The notes below the pieces were generated by a model. The model did no database searches. It saw only the letters and a list, made by a program, of their open reading frames with translations, and had not been told where the DNA came from. 64,000 nucleotides of DNA from Glutamicibacter sp. JC586 (GTDB lineage: Bacteria; Actinomycetota; Actinomycetes; Actinomycetales; Micrococcaceae): positions 1 through 64,000 of the forward strand of contig NZ_VHIN01000022.1 of assembly GCF_009805585.1 (NCBI RefSeq). The letters run 5' to 3'. This document shows, one piece after another, positions 34,295 through 43,772 of this stretch (its first letter is position 1; the number at the start of each line of letters is the position of its first letter). The position numbers and the translations under genes were made by a program.

Positions 34295-35467
34295 GTGGAC
34301 CTGTATGAGTACCAGGCGCGCGATCTATTTGAGGCACACGGTGTTCCCGTGCTTGCCGGTATCGTCGCTTACACCCCGGAAGAAGCCAAGGCCGCAGCTG
34401 AGAAGATCGGCGGCGTAGTTGTAGTAAAGGCACAGGTCAAGGTCGGTGGCCGCGGTAAGGCTGGCGGCGTTAAGGTCGCTAAGACTGCCGATGAGGCTTT
34501 CGAGCACGCATCTGCCATTCTCGGTATGGACATCAAGGGCCATACCGTGAACAAGGTAATGATTGCTCAGGGCGCCGACATCGCTGAGGAGTTCTACTTC
34601 TCGGTACTGCTGGACCGTGCAAACCGTAACTACCTGGCCATGTGCTCGGTAGAAGGTGGCATGGAGATCGAGGTGCTCGCAGTTGAGCGCCCAGAGGCTC
34701 TAGCTAAGGTCGCCGTTGACCCAATCGTAGGCATTGACGCCGCGAAGGCTGCGGAGATCGTGGCAGAAGCAAACTTCCCTGAAGAATTGCGTGCCAAGGT
34801 TGCGGAAACCATCCAGAAGCTCTGGGTTGTTTTCAAGGAAGAAGACGCAACCCTCGTTGAAGTTAACCCACTGGTAAAGACCGGCGCCGGCGACATCGTC
34901 GCACTTGACGGCAAGGTCTCCCTGGATGACAACGCATCTGAGGTTCGCCACCCAGCTCACGAAGAGCTGGAAGACAAGGGCGCAGCCGATCCACTGGAAG
35001 CTAAGGCAAAGGCTGCTGGCCTGAACTACGTCAAGCTGGACGGCGAAGTAGGCATCATCGGTAACGGTGCTGGCCTGGTTATGTCCACCCTGGACGTTGT
35101 AGCTTACGCTGGCGAGAACCACGGTTCGGTCAAGCCAGCTAACTTCCTTGACATCGGTGGTGGAGCTTCGGCTGAGGTTATGGCTAACGGCCTTGACGTC
35201 ATCTTGAACGACCCACAGGTCAAGTCGGTCTTCGTCAACGTCTTCGGTGGTATCACCGCATGTGACGCTGTCGCAAACGGCATCGTTGGCGCGCTCAACA
35301 CCCTGGGTGATGCAGCGAACAAGCCACTGGTTGTCCGCCTGGACGGCAACAACGTTGAAGAGGGTCGTGCCATCTTGGCCCAGGCCAACCACCCGTTGGT
35401 CACCCTGGCAGCAACCATGGATGAGGGCGCCGATAAGGCTGCCGAGCTCGCCAACGCAGCGAAGTAA
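34295..35467 (+). CDS. sucC: succinate-CoA ligase, beta subunit
   Basis: ADP/GDP-forming subunit of the TCA-cycle enzyme that interconverts succinyl-CoA and succinate. Starts [18 protein letters not shown], with the ATP-grasp lysine-rich [26 protein letters not shown], and the C-terminal FLDIGGGAS and [11 protein letters not shown] ligase-CoA blocks. 390 aa; GTG start ~11 bases after GAAGGA. sucD follows after 16 bases; the 240 bases upstream carry the promoter. The coding sequence is strongly biased to C-ending codons, as expected for a highly expressed gene. Confidence 0.96.
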   Translation: MDLYEYQARDLFEAHGVPVLAGIVAYTPEEAKAAAEKIGGVVVVKAQVKVGGRGKAGGVKVAKTADEAFEHASAILGMDIKGHTVNKVMIAQGADIAEEFYFSVLLDRANRNYLAMCSVEGGMEIEVLAVERPEALAKVAVDPIVGIDAAKAAEIVAEANFPEELRAKVAETIQKLWVVFKEEDATLVEVNPLVKTGAGDIVALDGKVSLDDNASEVRHPAHEELEDKGAADPLEAKAKAAGLNYVKLDGEVGIIGNGAGLVMSTLDVVAYAGENHGSVKPANFLDIGGGASAEVMANGLDVILNDPQVKSVFVNVFGGITACDAVANGIVGALNTLGDAANKPLVVRLDGNNVEEGRAILAQANHPLVTLAATMDEGADKAAELANAAK

Positions 35468-35483
35468 GAGGGATAAGCGAACA

Positions 35484-36386
35484 ATGAGCATTTACCTGAA
35501 CAAGGACTCTAAGGTCATCGTCCAGGGCATCACCGGCGGCGAAGGCACCAAGCACACCGCCCTGATGCTCAAGGCTGGCACCAACATTGTTGGCGGCGTG
35601 AACGCCCGCAAGGCTGGCACCACCGTCACCCATGGTGATCAGGACATCAAGGTTTACGGCACCGTGGCTGAGGCTAAGGCCGAGACCGGCGCTGACGTAT
35701 CGATTGTCTTCGTGCCACCAAAGTTCACCAAGGACGCAGTTGTTGAGGCTATCGAGGCCGAGGTTGGCCTCGTTGTAGTCATCACCGAAGGTGTCCCAGT
35801 ACAGGACTCCGCTGAGTTCTGGGCTCTGGCACAGTCGAAGGTTGACGCCGACGGCAACCAGATCACCCGCATCATCGGTCCTAACTGCCCAGGCATCATC
35901 ACCCCAGGTGAAGCACTGGTTGGTATCACCCCGAATAACATCACCGGCAAGGGCCCAATCGGCTTGGTTTCCAAGTCCGGCACCCTGACCTACCAGATGA
36001 TGTACGAACTGCGCGATCTGGGCTTCTCGACCGCAATCGGCATCGGCGGTGACCCAGTTATTGGTACCACCCACATCGATGCACTGGCTGCTTTCGAAGC
36101 TGACCCAGAGACCAAGGCCATCGTTATGATCGGTGAGATCGGTGGCGACGCTGAAGAGCGCGCAGCTGATTACATCAAGGCCAACGTCACCAAGCCAGTT
36201 GTTGGCTACGTGGCTGGCTTCACCGCTCCTGAGGGCAAGACCATGGGCCACGCAGGCGCCATCGTTTCCGGCTCGGCTGGCACCGCACAGGCCAAGAAGG
36301 AAGCACTGGAAGCTGCTGGCGTCAAGGTCGGCAAGACTCCTTCGGAGACTGCACGCTTGCTGCGCGAGGTTTTCGCAGCTCTCTAA
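35484..36386 (+). CDS. sucD: succinate-CoA ligase, alpha subunit
   Basis: CoA-binding, phosphohistidine-bearing subunit partnering SucC. The N-terminus [20 protein letters not shown] is a Rossmann CoA-binding domain; the [12 protein letters not shown] block and the phospho-acceptor His in [11 protein letters not shown] are present. 300 aa from the ATG after GAGGGATAAG; an open frame runs 79 codons upstream inside sucC and is a shadow. Terminator follows. Confidence 0.96.
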   Translation: MSIYLNKDSKVIVQGITGGEGTKHTALMLKAGTNIVGGVNARKAGTTVTHGDQDIKVYGTVAEAKAETGADVSIVFVPPKFTKDAVVEAIEAEVGLVVVITEGVPVQDSAEFWALAQSKVDADGNQITRIIGPNCPGIITPGEALVGITPNNITGKGPIGLVSKSGTLTYQMMYELRDLGFSTAIGIGGDPVIGTTHIDALAAFEADPETKAIVMIGEIGGDAEERAADYIKANVTKPVVGYVAGFTAPEGKTMGHAGAIVSGSAGTAQAKKEALEAAGVKVGKTPSETARLLREVFAAL

Positions 36387-36404
36387 GCTAACTTAGAGCT
36401 AAAT

Positions 36405-36438
36405 AAATGCCCCAGATCCTTATGGATCTGGGGCATTT
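36405..36438 (+). terminator. sucCD terminator
   Basis: Perfect 15-bp stem AAATGCCCCAGATCC with its complement around TTAT, then ATTTG. It begins 18 bases past the sucD stop. Confidence 0.9.
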
Positions 36439-36482
36439 ATTTGCCCGGTGGCTGTCAGAATCAACACCTAAGCCGGTGGGCC

Positions 36483-36537
36483 TAACAACAATGCAGGGCG
36501 TTGCGAGATCATCTCGCAACGCCCTGCATTGTTGTTA
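36483..36537 (-). terminator. very long hairpin ending the MHS transporter gene
   Basis: A 27-bp perfect inverted repeat with a single unpaired base at the centre, so the real loop opens a few pairs. It starts 11 bases past the transporter stop on the minus strand. With the sucCD terminator next to it, readthrough between the convergent genes is doubly blocked. Confidence 0.82.
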
Positions 36538-36548
36538 TTAGGTTATAG

Positions 36549-38099
36549 CTAAGCCTGTGGCGTCATGTCCTTGCCGGACTGAGTACCATCATTCAGCTCC
36601 TGCTGGTAGCTCTCTTCAAGGGCTGGAACCTGCTCAAAGAGCTCTTCAACATCAAGGTCAGGATTCTCTTCCTGGGTCTTGACCAGCTCGATCGCTTCCT
36701 CTTCGGTTGCCACCGAAGGCAGGGAACCTGGCAGTGGTCGTCGCGCCGATTCCTTCAGGAAGCAGATGGCGATGAAACCGGCCACCGAAGTGCCCATAAC
36801 CCAGAACGCTGGTGCCAATGACGAAGAAGTCATCGTGACCAAGGCCTGCATGATAAATGGTGCGAAGCCACCGAAGATCGCCACCGCGAAGTTGTAAGAA
36901 ATGCCCATGCCACCGTAACGCGAGGCAGTAGGGAACAATGCTGGCAACGACGAAGCCAAGTTGGCTACGTAGAAGGTCACGGGGAAGGCCAGCAGAGCCA
37001 GACCGACCAGGGTGGACCAGATCGCACCGTGCATCATGAACAAGAACGCAGGGACGGCCAGAAGGATTGCCGAGACCGAACCAACAAACAGCACCTTACG
37101 ACGACCAATGCTGTCCGAGAGCTTACCGGTCAGCGGAATGCACAGGGACATACCCACAAGGATTGGCAGGGTCAGCAAGTTACCATGAACCGGGTCGTAG
37201 TGCAGAGTCTCGGTGAGATACGTCGGCATGTAGCTGGTCAACGCGTATCCGGCGGTATTAGCAGCTGAGACCAGAACGAAGCCGGTGAGTAGCTCGCGCC
37301 AGTAGGTTTTGATCAAATCAATAACACCCTTGGGTGCCTCGGGAGCGTTCTTAGCGTCCTTGCTCGCGCGGTTGGCTGCCTCCTGAGCCTCCTGGAATGC
37401 TGGAGTATCTTCAATCTTGGAACGGAACCACAAAGCGATGACACCCAATGGCAGCGCCACGAGGAACGGAATACGCCAAGCGAACCCTTCCATCACATCG
37501 TTGCTCAGCGTGAGCTGAAGGATCGAAACAAAGGCCGCACCAATGGCGAAGCCCATGTACGAACCAAGGTCCAGCAGCGAAGCATAGAAACCACGGCGCT
37601 TATCGGGTGCGTACTCGGTAATGAACGTAGTAGCACCTGCGTACTCGCCACCGGTGGAGAAGCCCTGGATGAGCTTGAGCACGATGAGCAGAATTGGTGC
37701 TGCTACACCCCATACCGAGTAATCCGGGAGGATACCGATACCGAAGGTAGCCAGTGCCATCATCAGTAGGGTGAAAACTAGAATCTTCTGACGGCCGACG
37801 CGGTCACCAAGCTGTCCTAGGATGACGCCACCTAGTGGGCGGGCAACGAACGTCACGGCGAAGACGCCGAGGCTGAACAGGGTCTGAATTGCTGGGTCCA
37901 CGGTGTCCGGCATGAACAACTTACCGATGATGACGGCAAGATAGCCGTAGACACCCACGTCGTACCATTCCATGAGGTTACCGACGACGGTACCGCCGAT
38001 GGCCTTCTTCAGCATTGAGTCGTCAACGACGTTGACGTCTTCTACTTTAAGGCGACGCTTTCGTGAGAACCGTTTCTTGCGTGGATTAGCGGCTTCCAT
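36549..38099 (-). CDS. MHS-family MFS transporter (ProP-like)
   Basis: Proton symporter of the metabolite:H+ symporter branch of the major facilitator superfamily, probably importing an organic acid, betaine or proline-like solute. After a basic 28-residue N-terminus come twelve membrane helices. Diagnostic sequences are GNLMEWYDVGVYGYLA in helix 1, FVARPLGGVILGQLGDRVGR with the MFS loop 2-3 motif, and QGFSTGGEYAGATTF in helix 5. The acidic C-terminal tail (~60 residues) is longer than usual. 516 aa from the ATG after GAGGAG. Ligand not deducible; a GTGTCC-GGACAC repeat in its leader may be an operator. Confidence 0.88.
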   Translation of the reverse strand: MEAANPRKKRFSRKRRLKVEDVNVVDDSMLKKAIGGTVVGNLMEWYDVGVYGYLAVIIGKLFMPDTVDPAIQTLFSLGVFAVTFVARPLGGVILGQLGDRVGRQKILVFTLLMMALATFGIGILPDYSVWGVAAPILLIVLKLIQGFSTGGEYAGATTFITEYAPDKRRGFYASLLDLGSYMGFAIGAAFVSILQLTLSNDVMEGFAWRIPFLVALPLGVIALWFRSKIEDTPAFQEAQEAANRASKDAKNAPEAPKGVIDLIKTYWRELLTGFVLVSAANTAGYALTSYMPTYLTETLHYDPVHGNLLTLPILVGMSLCIPLTGKLSDSIGRRKVLFVGSVSAILLAVPAFLFMMHGAIWSTLVGLALLAFPVTFYVANLASSLPALFPTASRYGGMGISYNFAVAIFGGFAPFIMQALVTMTSSSLAPAFWVMGTSVAGFIAICFLKESARRPLPGSLPSVATEEEAIELVKTQEENPDLDVEELFEQVPALEESYQQELNDGTQSGKDMTPQA

Positions 38100-38141
38100 A
38101 GCTTCACTCCTCGTATCTTTCTTGATCTTGTCGTTTAGCCG

Positions 38142-38154
38142 GTGTCCAGGACAC
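38142..38154. promoter_or_regulatory. inverted repeat GTGTCC-A-GGACAC ahead of the MHS gene
   Basis: Perfect 6-bp arms around one base, 43 bases upstream of the transporter start. Size and position suit a dimeric repressor such as a GntR or TetR protein. No regulator gene adjoins. Confidence 0.4.
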
Positions 38155-38583
38155 TGTTTCACTGAGTCAAAAGTTACTCCGTGCAGTCACATTTGAACAC
38201 CGGGCGACTCATCGAAATCGATAGATTTCTACTCGAAAAACCGACTAATCCAGGGCTCCGAGTGATGAAACGCTTTGGCGGATAGTTATCTACACTACCA
38301 AGTAACTTATTCTTTCCCCGAATCAAAGCGTGTCCCACGTCTCATTATCGGAGGCTAAGTCTCGCGGATTCGCAGCCTCGACACTGGCGAAAACCGTTGT
38401 TGATAATAGGCATGCAAGCGAATTGAGTTGTGTTGACCGTGGCGGCGCAAGATTGTGAAAAGTGTGGCGAAGGCCTCTAAGTGACACGCCGTAGAATCTG
38501 CAGAAAATCGCCTGAAATTCCCCCTCGGAGCACCTATTATTGCGCGGTGGGACGGTGCACTGAATCTCAGGTGCAAACAAGAA
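38155..38583. other. intergenic region between the MHS gene and the small hypothetical gene
   Basis: About 430 bases with no convincing gene on either strand; the open frames present have no ribosome-binding site or protein-like composition. It should hold the promoter of the MHS transporter near its left end. I see no RNA motif or repeat of note. Confidence 0.5.
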
Positions 38584-38617
38584 TGCCCCAAGCGCACCGA
38601 GTAGGTGCCTTGGGGCA
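38584..38617 (-). terminator. terminator of the small hypothetical gene
   Basis: TGCCCCAAG and GCACC pair with GGTGC and TTGGGGCA around GAGTA with one mismatch, 15 bases past the gene's stop on the minus strand and followed there by TTCTTGTTT. Confidence 0.8.
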
Positions 38618-38631
38618 GACAAAGACGAACC

Positions 38632-38922
38632 TTAGCTTCGTAGGCCAACAGTCGCTTGAGCATCCGCATCGATACGCAGGAATGAGGAACCGATGACCGC
38701 AAATGCTCCAGGGACCAGTAGCATCCTGTGCTTTGGGTTGTAAAAAATCTCGTCGAGCGGAGACGCCAGAATTTGTTTGACCTTTTCCAGCAGGCGATCG
38801 TTGTCCAATGACAAGCGTTGGCCTCCAGCTTCGATAACCACACGATCACTTTCAGTACCAACCGATGCGAGCATCCAGTTATCGTCGGGGGTACTGATGG
38901 TCTCCGATTTAATCAGGGACAC
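38632..38922 (-). CDS. hypothetical protein (96 aa)
   Basis: No family recognised. A soluble protein with mixed charged and hydrophobic segments (SDRVVIEAGGQRLSLDNDRL, then HRMLLVPGAFAVIGSSFLRI) suggesting a small alpha/beta fold. The chosen GTG has GGCGG seven bases upstream; an open frame extends 30 codons further, but that part reads as promoter sequence. It has its own terminator and lies downstream of the SNF2 helicase gene on the same strand, separated by 160 bases. Codon use resembles the neighbours, so I think it is a real gene. Confidence 0.62.
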   Translation of the reverse strand: MSLIKSETISTPDDNWMLASVGTESDRVVIEAGGQRLSLDNDRLLEKVKQILASPLDEIFYNPKHRMLLVPGAFAVIGSSFLRIDADAQATVGLRS

Positions 38923-39084
38923 GGTTATTACCGCCTTTATCGTTCGTTTCGCCCGGACGAGGATCCGCTCGGGCCAGTGACACTTGGATGAGCTATGTGT
39001 GGAGTAGCGCACACCAAGTGTCTTAACGAATATATCGTGTCTGGCCTACAACGGGTCCTTATTCCTAGAGATTTAATCAACCTG

Positions 39085-42000
39085 TTACTCGAGTAACCCT
39101 CTGATATCCTGTGCGGTCAGTGCTTTGGAGAACCCATCGGCTTCATCCATCACGGTAGAAATCAGCTTTCGCTTGCTCTCTTGGAGTGCTACGACCTTTT
39201 CTTCAATGGTGCCTTGGGAAATCATCCGATACACCATCACCTGGCGCGTCTGCCCAATTCGGTGGGTACGGTCGATCGCCTGAGCTTCGACTGCAGGGTT
39301 CCACCAAGGATCAAGCAAGAAGCAGTAGTCGGCCTCGGTGAGGTTCAACCCGAAACCACCGGCCTTGAGCGAAATCAAGAACAGCGGTGCTTCGCCTTCC
39401 TTGAACTGATCGATGACCTTGGAACGGTTGCGTGTATTGCCGTCTAGGTACACAAAATTGATTCCACGCTGCGTGAGCTTCTCCGCCAGCACCTTCAGGT
39501 AGGAAGTGAACTGGCTGAACACCAACGCGCGGTGGCCTTCGCCGAGCACGTCATCAAGTTGATCAAACAGTGCTTCCAGCTTGGAGCCGGGGACCTCCGA
39601 GAGCTCCGGATCAACTAGCGATGGTTCCAGGGCCAACATACGAAGGTGAGTCAGCGACTGGAAAATGGTGAAACGGTTTCGGTCCAGATCCTCAACCAGG
39701 TGCAGGATTTTCTGGCGTTCGCGGTTCAGGTGAGTGTCGTAAACATGCTGGTGCTCATCGGAGAGACGAACCAGTACCTGTTGCTCCTGCTTTGGCGGGA
39801 GGTCGAGAACTACGGACTCTTTGGTGCGACGCAACATAAATGGTTTGATGCGGCGCTGTAGCAGTGCCAACGTCTCTTTGTCGCCCAAAACTTCAATGGG
39901 GCGCGCAAACTGACGGTTGAAGCGGCCGGTGTTCAAGAACAAAGCTGGGGCCACCAATGAGAGCAGGGCACCTAGCTCGGACAGGTTGTTCTCCATGGGA
40001 GTACCGGTGACAGCAAGCTTAAAATTGGTCTGCAGGTTGACTGCGGTGCGATGCGCCTTGGTAGAACGGTTTTTTACGAACTGGGCCTCGTCGAGAATCA
40101 GACCGGCAAAGCGCTGGCTTTCATACATCTCGTCATTCAAACGCAACAGGGTGTAGGTAGTGAGGATAACGTCGTAGTTCTCAGCCAAGTCACGAAGCTG
40201 ATGCGAGGAATTCAGGGTTCCTTCTACGCTCACCACGCGCAGGCTAGGTGCGAACCTATTGATCTCGGTTTCCCAGTTGGAGACCACCGAGCTCGGCGCC
40301 ACCACCAAGAATGGTGCACGCTCTTGCTGTGCTGCTGGTAGCTGAGCGCGGGCCTGCTCATCGTTCCACAAACCGTGAGCGTGCAGGATCAAGGCGATGG
40401 TCTGAAGCGTCTTTCCCAGCCCCATGTCATCGGCCAAGATTCCGCCGAAACCACCTTCATAGAGACGAGTCAGCCAGCGGAAACCTTCGACCTGGTACGG
40501 GCGTAGTTGCGCGTTCAAGGTCGCAGGGACTTCGGCCTGTTTACCTTCGGCGACGCGCAACAATGAGCGCATACGTGCGATGAACAGGTCAGCACCGTCG
40601 ATTCCTTCGGCGAGCTCATCAAGTTCTTCAAAGATGGAGATCTGGAAAACGGTGAGTTTGAGATCGCCTTCCTTTGGCTTGTCGTTCAGGGCTTGGGCTT
40701 CATCCACCAACGCCTTGAGCTTGGCGAAGAGCGGTTGGTCCAAAGAGAACCAGGTGTTGTCGGGCAATTTGATCTTCATCTGACCATTACTCATGGCAGC
40801 GACGATTTGCGAGAAAGTAACCTCGTGGTCACCAACGGTGATCAGCAAGCCCAAATCAAGCCAGTCGGTCCGCTCATGATTAACCGCGTTGATTTTTAGC
40901 TGGGGGAGTTCGCGCAGTTGTCTGAAGATCGGGCGCGTCCCCTTTTCCTGAAGCTTGAGATTCTCCAGTTGTTCGAGGGCAGGCAGAATGTCAGAGACGA
41001 AGGAAATAACGTTTTCGCGCGAGTAGAACTTAGGCGAAAGATCTGGGTTGCCGGATTCGGAGTGTTCTTGGAAAACTTCGTCCACCGCAACTCGAAGTTC
41101 TTCTTCTGCTTCGAAATCGTGAACTTCTTGATCATCGGGGACACCGGGGTAGCGGACCTGGAAATCCAGGGTCGCAGAATCATTAGACTCACCGTTTTCA
41201 TTCAGATCGCGTTTGTAGGTGACGGTGGCCTGAACGTACGGCGGCCGCAGCGCAGGAAGCTGTAATCCTTCGCTGGCGCTGCGCACATCGAAGCGGCGCG
41301 CTAAACGAGGGTAAGTCGATTCAAAAAATTCTTCCATCTCTGCGGAAGGGATCCGCACTTCCCTGCGGTCCACGTACCAACGCCGGTGAGCCGCAGCAAT
41401 GGGTTCCGTGCTGGGAGCCAACCAGATTTCATCAGGCTGGGCTAACTGCGCGTAGAAGCCATGATCCGCGATCGTGCCACTAGGAGAATCAGAATCAAGA
41501 GGCAGATGTTGATCATCAATATGCAGCACGCCGCCCAGTTTCAGCTGCTCCTCTTCCAATGAAGCCTGCATGTTGAAGGCTGCGGGTTCAACAATGCGAA
41601 TGCGCTGTTCATTGCGCGTTGAGATCAGCGCGATGCCCAATTCCTGCGCTTCGCTAAGCAAAGGCCACAAGAGCTCAGAGGCATATTCATCCATGAACAG
41701 CCAGTCTTCATCAACCTTGAACTGTAGTTGAGTGTCGCTACGGGCCATGGAAGCAAAACGGGTGAACCAGTGGTGCTGTGCACGCAGCAAGTTCCAGCCG
41801 TAAGTCTTAAAACCAAGGGTGGTCCAGCGAAGCTGACCGCGAACCCAACGACCCTCGGTGTTGCGAACCATCGGACGCACACCTAGGCGGAAACGCTTAT
41901 TGCGCGTCGGGTGAGGAATGGTGCCGGTAGGCATCCACTGCTGTTGCTGGGTGGCATTCTTCGAGTCAAACAGCATGAACTGCAGCCCCATGGGCACGAC

Positions 42001-42432
42001 CGGATCGTTTTGTGAACCGAGTAATCCGTCGGCGGGGCCTGGCTCAGACTCTTCAAACCACGAGCCAATCTGGGTAGCCCAAGCAGCCGAGCTCTTCTCA
42101 TCTGGAACGACCACCAGACGAGGCATTGAAGCGATCTTGTTGGAGACAATGGCCAACGCAGCGATATGTGGACAGATCCCTGGCTTATCGCAGGAACATT
42201 CGCACAGTTCGATCTTCCACTCATTATCGATCTGCTGCACCTGGATCATCGGAGAGAACTCTTCACCGGAGGTCTTGACAGTACCCTCGATCTGTCCAGA
42301 GGATTCATCAAATTCCACGTCAACCACGGAATTTTCTTCAGCAGCTATGTTCTTTCCGTAAAAGAAAGGAACGTCGCCCAAAAAGGCCAACAAGTGACGG
42401 GCGTCTATGGTTGGTGGAACAGAGTTACTCAT
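39085..42432 (-). CDS. SNF2-family DEAD/DEAH helicase with SWIM zinc finger
   Basis: Large ATP-dependent DNA translocase of the HepA/RapA-SNF2 group. An N-terminal SWIM finger (C77xC79...C87xH89) is followed by ~500 residues of helical, family-specific sequence. The SNF2 core has RPYQVEGFRWL, Walker A DDMGLGKTLQ, Walker B DEAQFVKN, LTGTPMENN-type motif III (AVTGTPMENNL), and the second RecA domain with FSQFTSYL, LDGNTRNR, LKAGGFGLNL and DRTHRIGQ. 1115 aa, complete. Such proteins are common in actinobacteria; roles in transcription recycling or repair are guesses. Single gene, divergent from the LOG gene. Confidence 0.92.
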   Translation of the reverse strand: MSNSVPPTIDARHLLAFLGDVPFFYGKNIAAEENSVVDVEFDESSGQIEGTVKTSGEEFSPMIQVQQIDNEWKIELCECSCDKPGICPHIAALAIVSNKIASMPRLVVVPDEKSSAAWATQIGSWFEESEPGPADGLLGSQNDPVVPMGLQFMLFDSKNATQQQQWMPTGTIPHPTRNKRFRLGVRPMVRNTEGRWVRGQLRWTTLGFKTYGWNLLRAQHHWFTRFASMARSDTQLQFKVDEDWLFMDEYASELLWPLLSEAQELGIALISTRNEQRIRIVEPAAFNMQASLEEEQLKLGGVLHIDDQHLPLDSDSPSGTIADHGFYAQLAQPDEIWLAPSTEPIAAAHRRWYVDRREVRIPSAEMEEFFESTYPRLARRFDVRSASEGLQLPALRPPYVQATVTYKRDLNENGESNDSATLDFQVRYPGVPDDQEVHDFEAEEELRVAVDEVFQEHSESGNPDLSPKFYSRENVISFVSDILPALEQLENLKLQEKGTRPIFRQLRELPQLKINAVNHERTDWLDLGLLITVGDHEVTFSQIVAAMSNGQMKIKLPDNTWFSLDQPLFAKLKALVDEAQALNDKPKEGDLKLTVFQISIFEELDELAEGIDGADLFIARMRSLLRVAEGKQAEVPATLNAQLRPYQVEGFRWLTRLYEGGFGGILADDMGLGKTLQTIALILHAHGLWNDEQARAQLPAAQQERAPFLVVAPSSVVSNWETEINRFAPSLRVVSVEGTLNSSHQLRDLAENYDVILTTYTLLRLNDEMYESQRFAGLILDEAQFVKNRSTKAHRTAVNLQTNFKLAVTGTPMENNLSELGALLSLVAPALFLNTGRFNRQFARPIEVLGDKETLALLQRRIKPFMLRRTKESVVLDLPPKQEQQVLVRLSDEHQHVYDTHLNRERQKILHLVEDLDRNRFTIFQSLTHLRMLALEPSLVDPELSEVPGSKLEALFDQLDDVLGEGHRALVFSQFTSYLKVLAEKLTQRGINFVYLDGNTRNRSKVIDQFKEGEAPLFLISLKAGGFGLNLTEADYCFLLDPWWNPAVEAQAIDRTHRIGQTRQVMVYRMISQGTIEEKVVALQESKRKLISTVMDEADGFSKALTAQDIRGLLE

Positions 42433-42518
42433 CCTCTCATCGTTTCACGTTCCGGCCCGTGGTGAAAGTTGAAGAGGGTCTGTGTGAATAATCCCCACCT
42501 ATGACGTAGCGTTGTCGC

Positions 42519-43697
42519 ATGTCCCATATTTGGCCCTTTCTGCCGGCCCGCGCGGTGAACATTACATCACTGACCGAATTCGACCGATTGGCCGCCGAAG
42601 CCTTGGCTGACCATCGAGCTCGTGGTCACGGGTGGCGAGTTCATTCTGTGGATCTGCGCGAACGAGATACAGTCCTGCGTTCATTGGACCTATCCGATGC
42701 CATATTCATCGACTGTCAGTACTCTCAAACCGGTCGCCAATTAGTGCAAAGCACCGGAGGGTTATGCATGAGCTCCGGGGCTCAGCTGCCATTTGATACC
42801 AGCACCCGCGAGCTCTACACACCCGAAGAACTCTATTCCGGGATCCGCGAACAGTCCTATGAACACGTGCCGGACGCCAAAATTTATGCCTATTCGCAAC
42901 AACATGCAACGTCCAACGCCACGGACCCAGAAGGTGCCATGGCCACTACCTTGCATGACCACCACATCGGTCAGGCGATGGTCGCTGAGGTGTACGACGG
43001 CGTCTTCAAAGACTCGCCCCTGATCGGTGTCATGGGCGGACATGACATGGCCCGCGGATCAGAGCACTATGCGCAGACCGTAAAGCTAGGCCAACTCATT
43101 ACTCAGACCGGCTACGCAGTAGCTACAGGCGGGGGACCAGGAGCCATGGAAGCGGCAAACCTAGGAGCGTGGCTTGCCGACTACGCCCAAGAAGAAATGG
43201 AATCTGCTCTGCAACTGTTGGCTACCGCACCGGATGCCATTGCCCAACGCACGCAATGGGCCCGCACGGCGCTCGCCGTTCGCGACCGATTCCCGAGCAA
43301 TCATGAGTCCTTAGGCGTTCCGACGTGGTTCTATGGGCATGAGCCACCAAATCTCTTCGCGACGAAAATCGCCAAGTTCTTCACCAACTCCATTCGGGAA
43401 GCAATTTTGCTGGAGCAGGCAAATGGTGGACTGATCGTATTGCCAGGAGCCGCGGGGACGGTACAGGAGATCTTCCAAGATGCCTGTGAAAACTACTATG
43501 CCACCGGGGCCCGCGTGGTTCCGATGGTTTTGCTCGGCCGAAAATACTGGACTGAGACTATGCCGGCGTGGCCATTACTCAAGGCGTTAGCCGCTGAGAG
43601 GGTCATGGAGCAAAAGATCGCGTTAGTGGATACCGCCCAAGAAGCGATGGAGTTTATTGGTTCGATGAGCACGCTTCGCCGGCGCACCCGCTGGTAG
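42519..43697 (+). CDS. LOG-family Rossmann protein, PpnN-like
   Basis: Member of the 'lysine decarboxylase-like' LOG superfamily, whose studied members hydrolyse nucleoside monophosphates to base and ribose 5-phosphate. The signature pair is present but altered: GGGPGAMEAANLGA (PGGxGT-type loop 1) and VLPGAAGTVQEIF (loop 2, with Ala where many have Gly). At 392 aa it is longer than the ~190-aa LOG proteins and closer to E. coli PpnN (YgdH). Despite the family name it is not a lysine decarboxylase. ATG start; strong terminator follows. Confidence 0.78.
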   Translation: MSHIWPFLPARAVNITSLTEFDRLAAEALADHRARGHGWRVHSVDLRERDTVLRSLDLSDAIFIDCQYSQTGRQLVQSTGGLCMSSGAQLPFDTSTRELYTPEELYSGIREQSYEHVPDAKIYAYSQQHATSNATDPEGAMATTLHDHHIGQAMVAEVYDGVFKDSPLIGVMGGHDMARGSEHYAQTVKLGQLITQTGYAVATGGGPGAMEAANLGAWLADYAQEEMESALQLLATAPDAIAQRTQWARTALAVRDRFPSNHESLGVPTWFYGHEPPNLFATKIAKFFTNSIREAILLEQANGGLIVLPGAAGTVQEIFQDACENYYATGARVVPMVLLGRKYWTETMPAWPLLKALAAERVMEQKIALVDTAQEAMEFIGSMSTLRRRTRW

Positions 43698-43706
43698 GTG
43701 TTTAAA

Positions 43707-43750
43707 AACCAACTGCGCAACAGTGTCCGTAGCCTATTGCGCAGTTGGTT
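43707..43750. terminator. terminator between LOG and VIT1 genes
   Basis: Perfect 14-bp stem AACCAACTGCGCAA with its complement and a 16-base loop, then GTTCC. It lies between convergent genes and may serve both. Confidence 0.78.
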
Positions 43751-43772
43751 GTTCCGTGTGTGTTGTTGGCCG

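Noticed and set aside
38142-38154. GTGTCC/GGACAC shared with the pcrA promoter repeat at 31646-31661 as one regulon
   Set aside because: The spacers differ (one versus four bases) and the genes are unrelated; six-base arms recur by chance at this composition.
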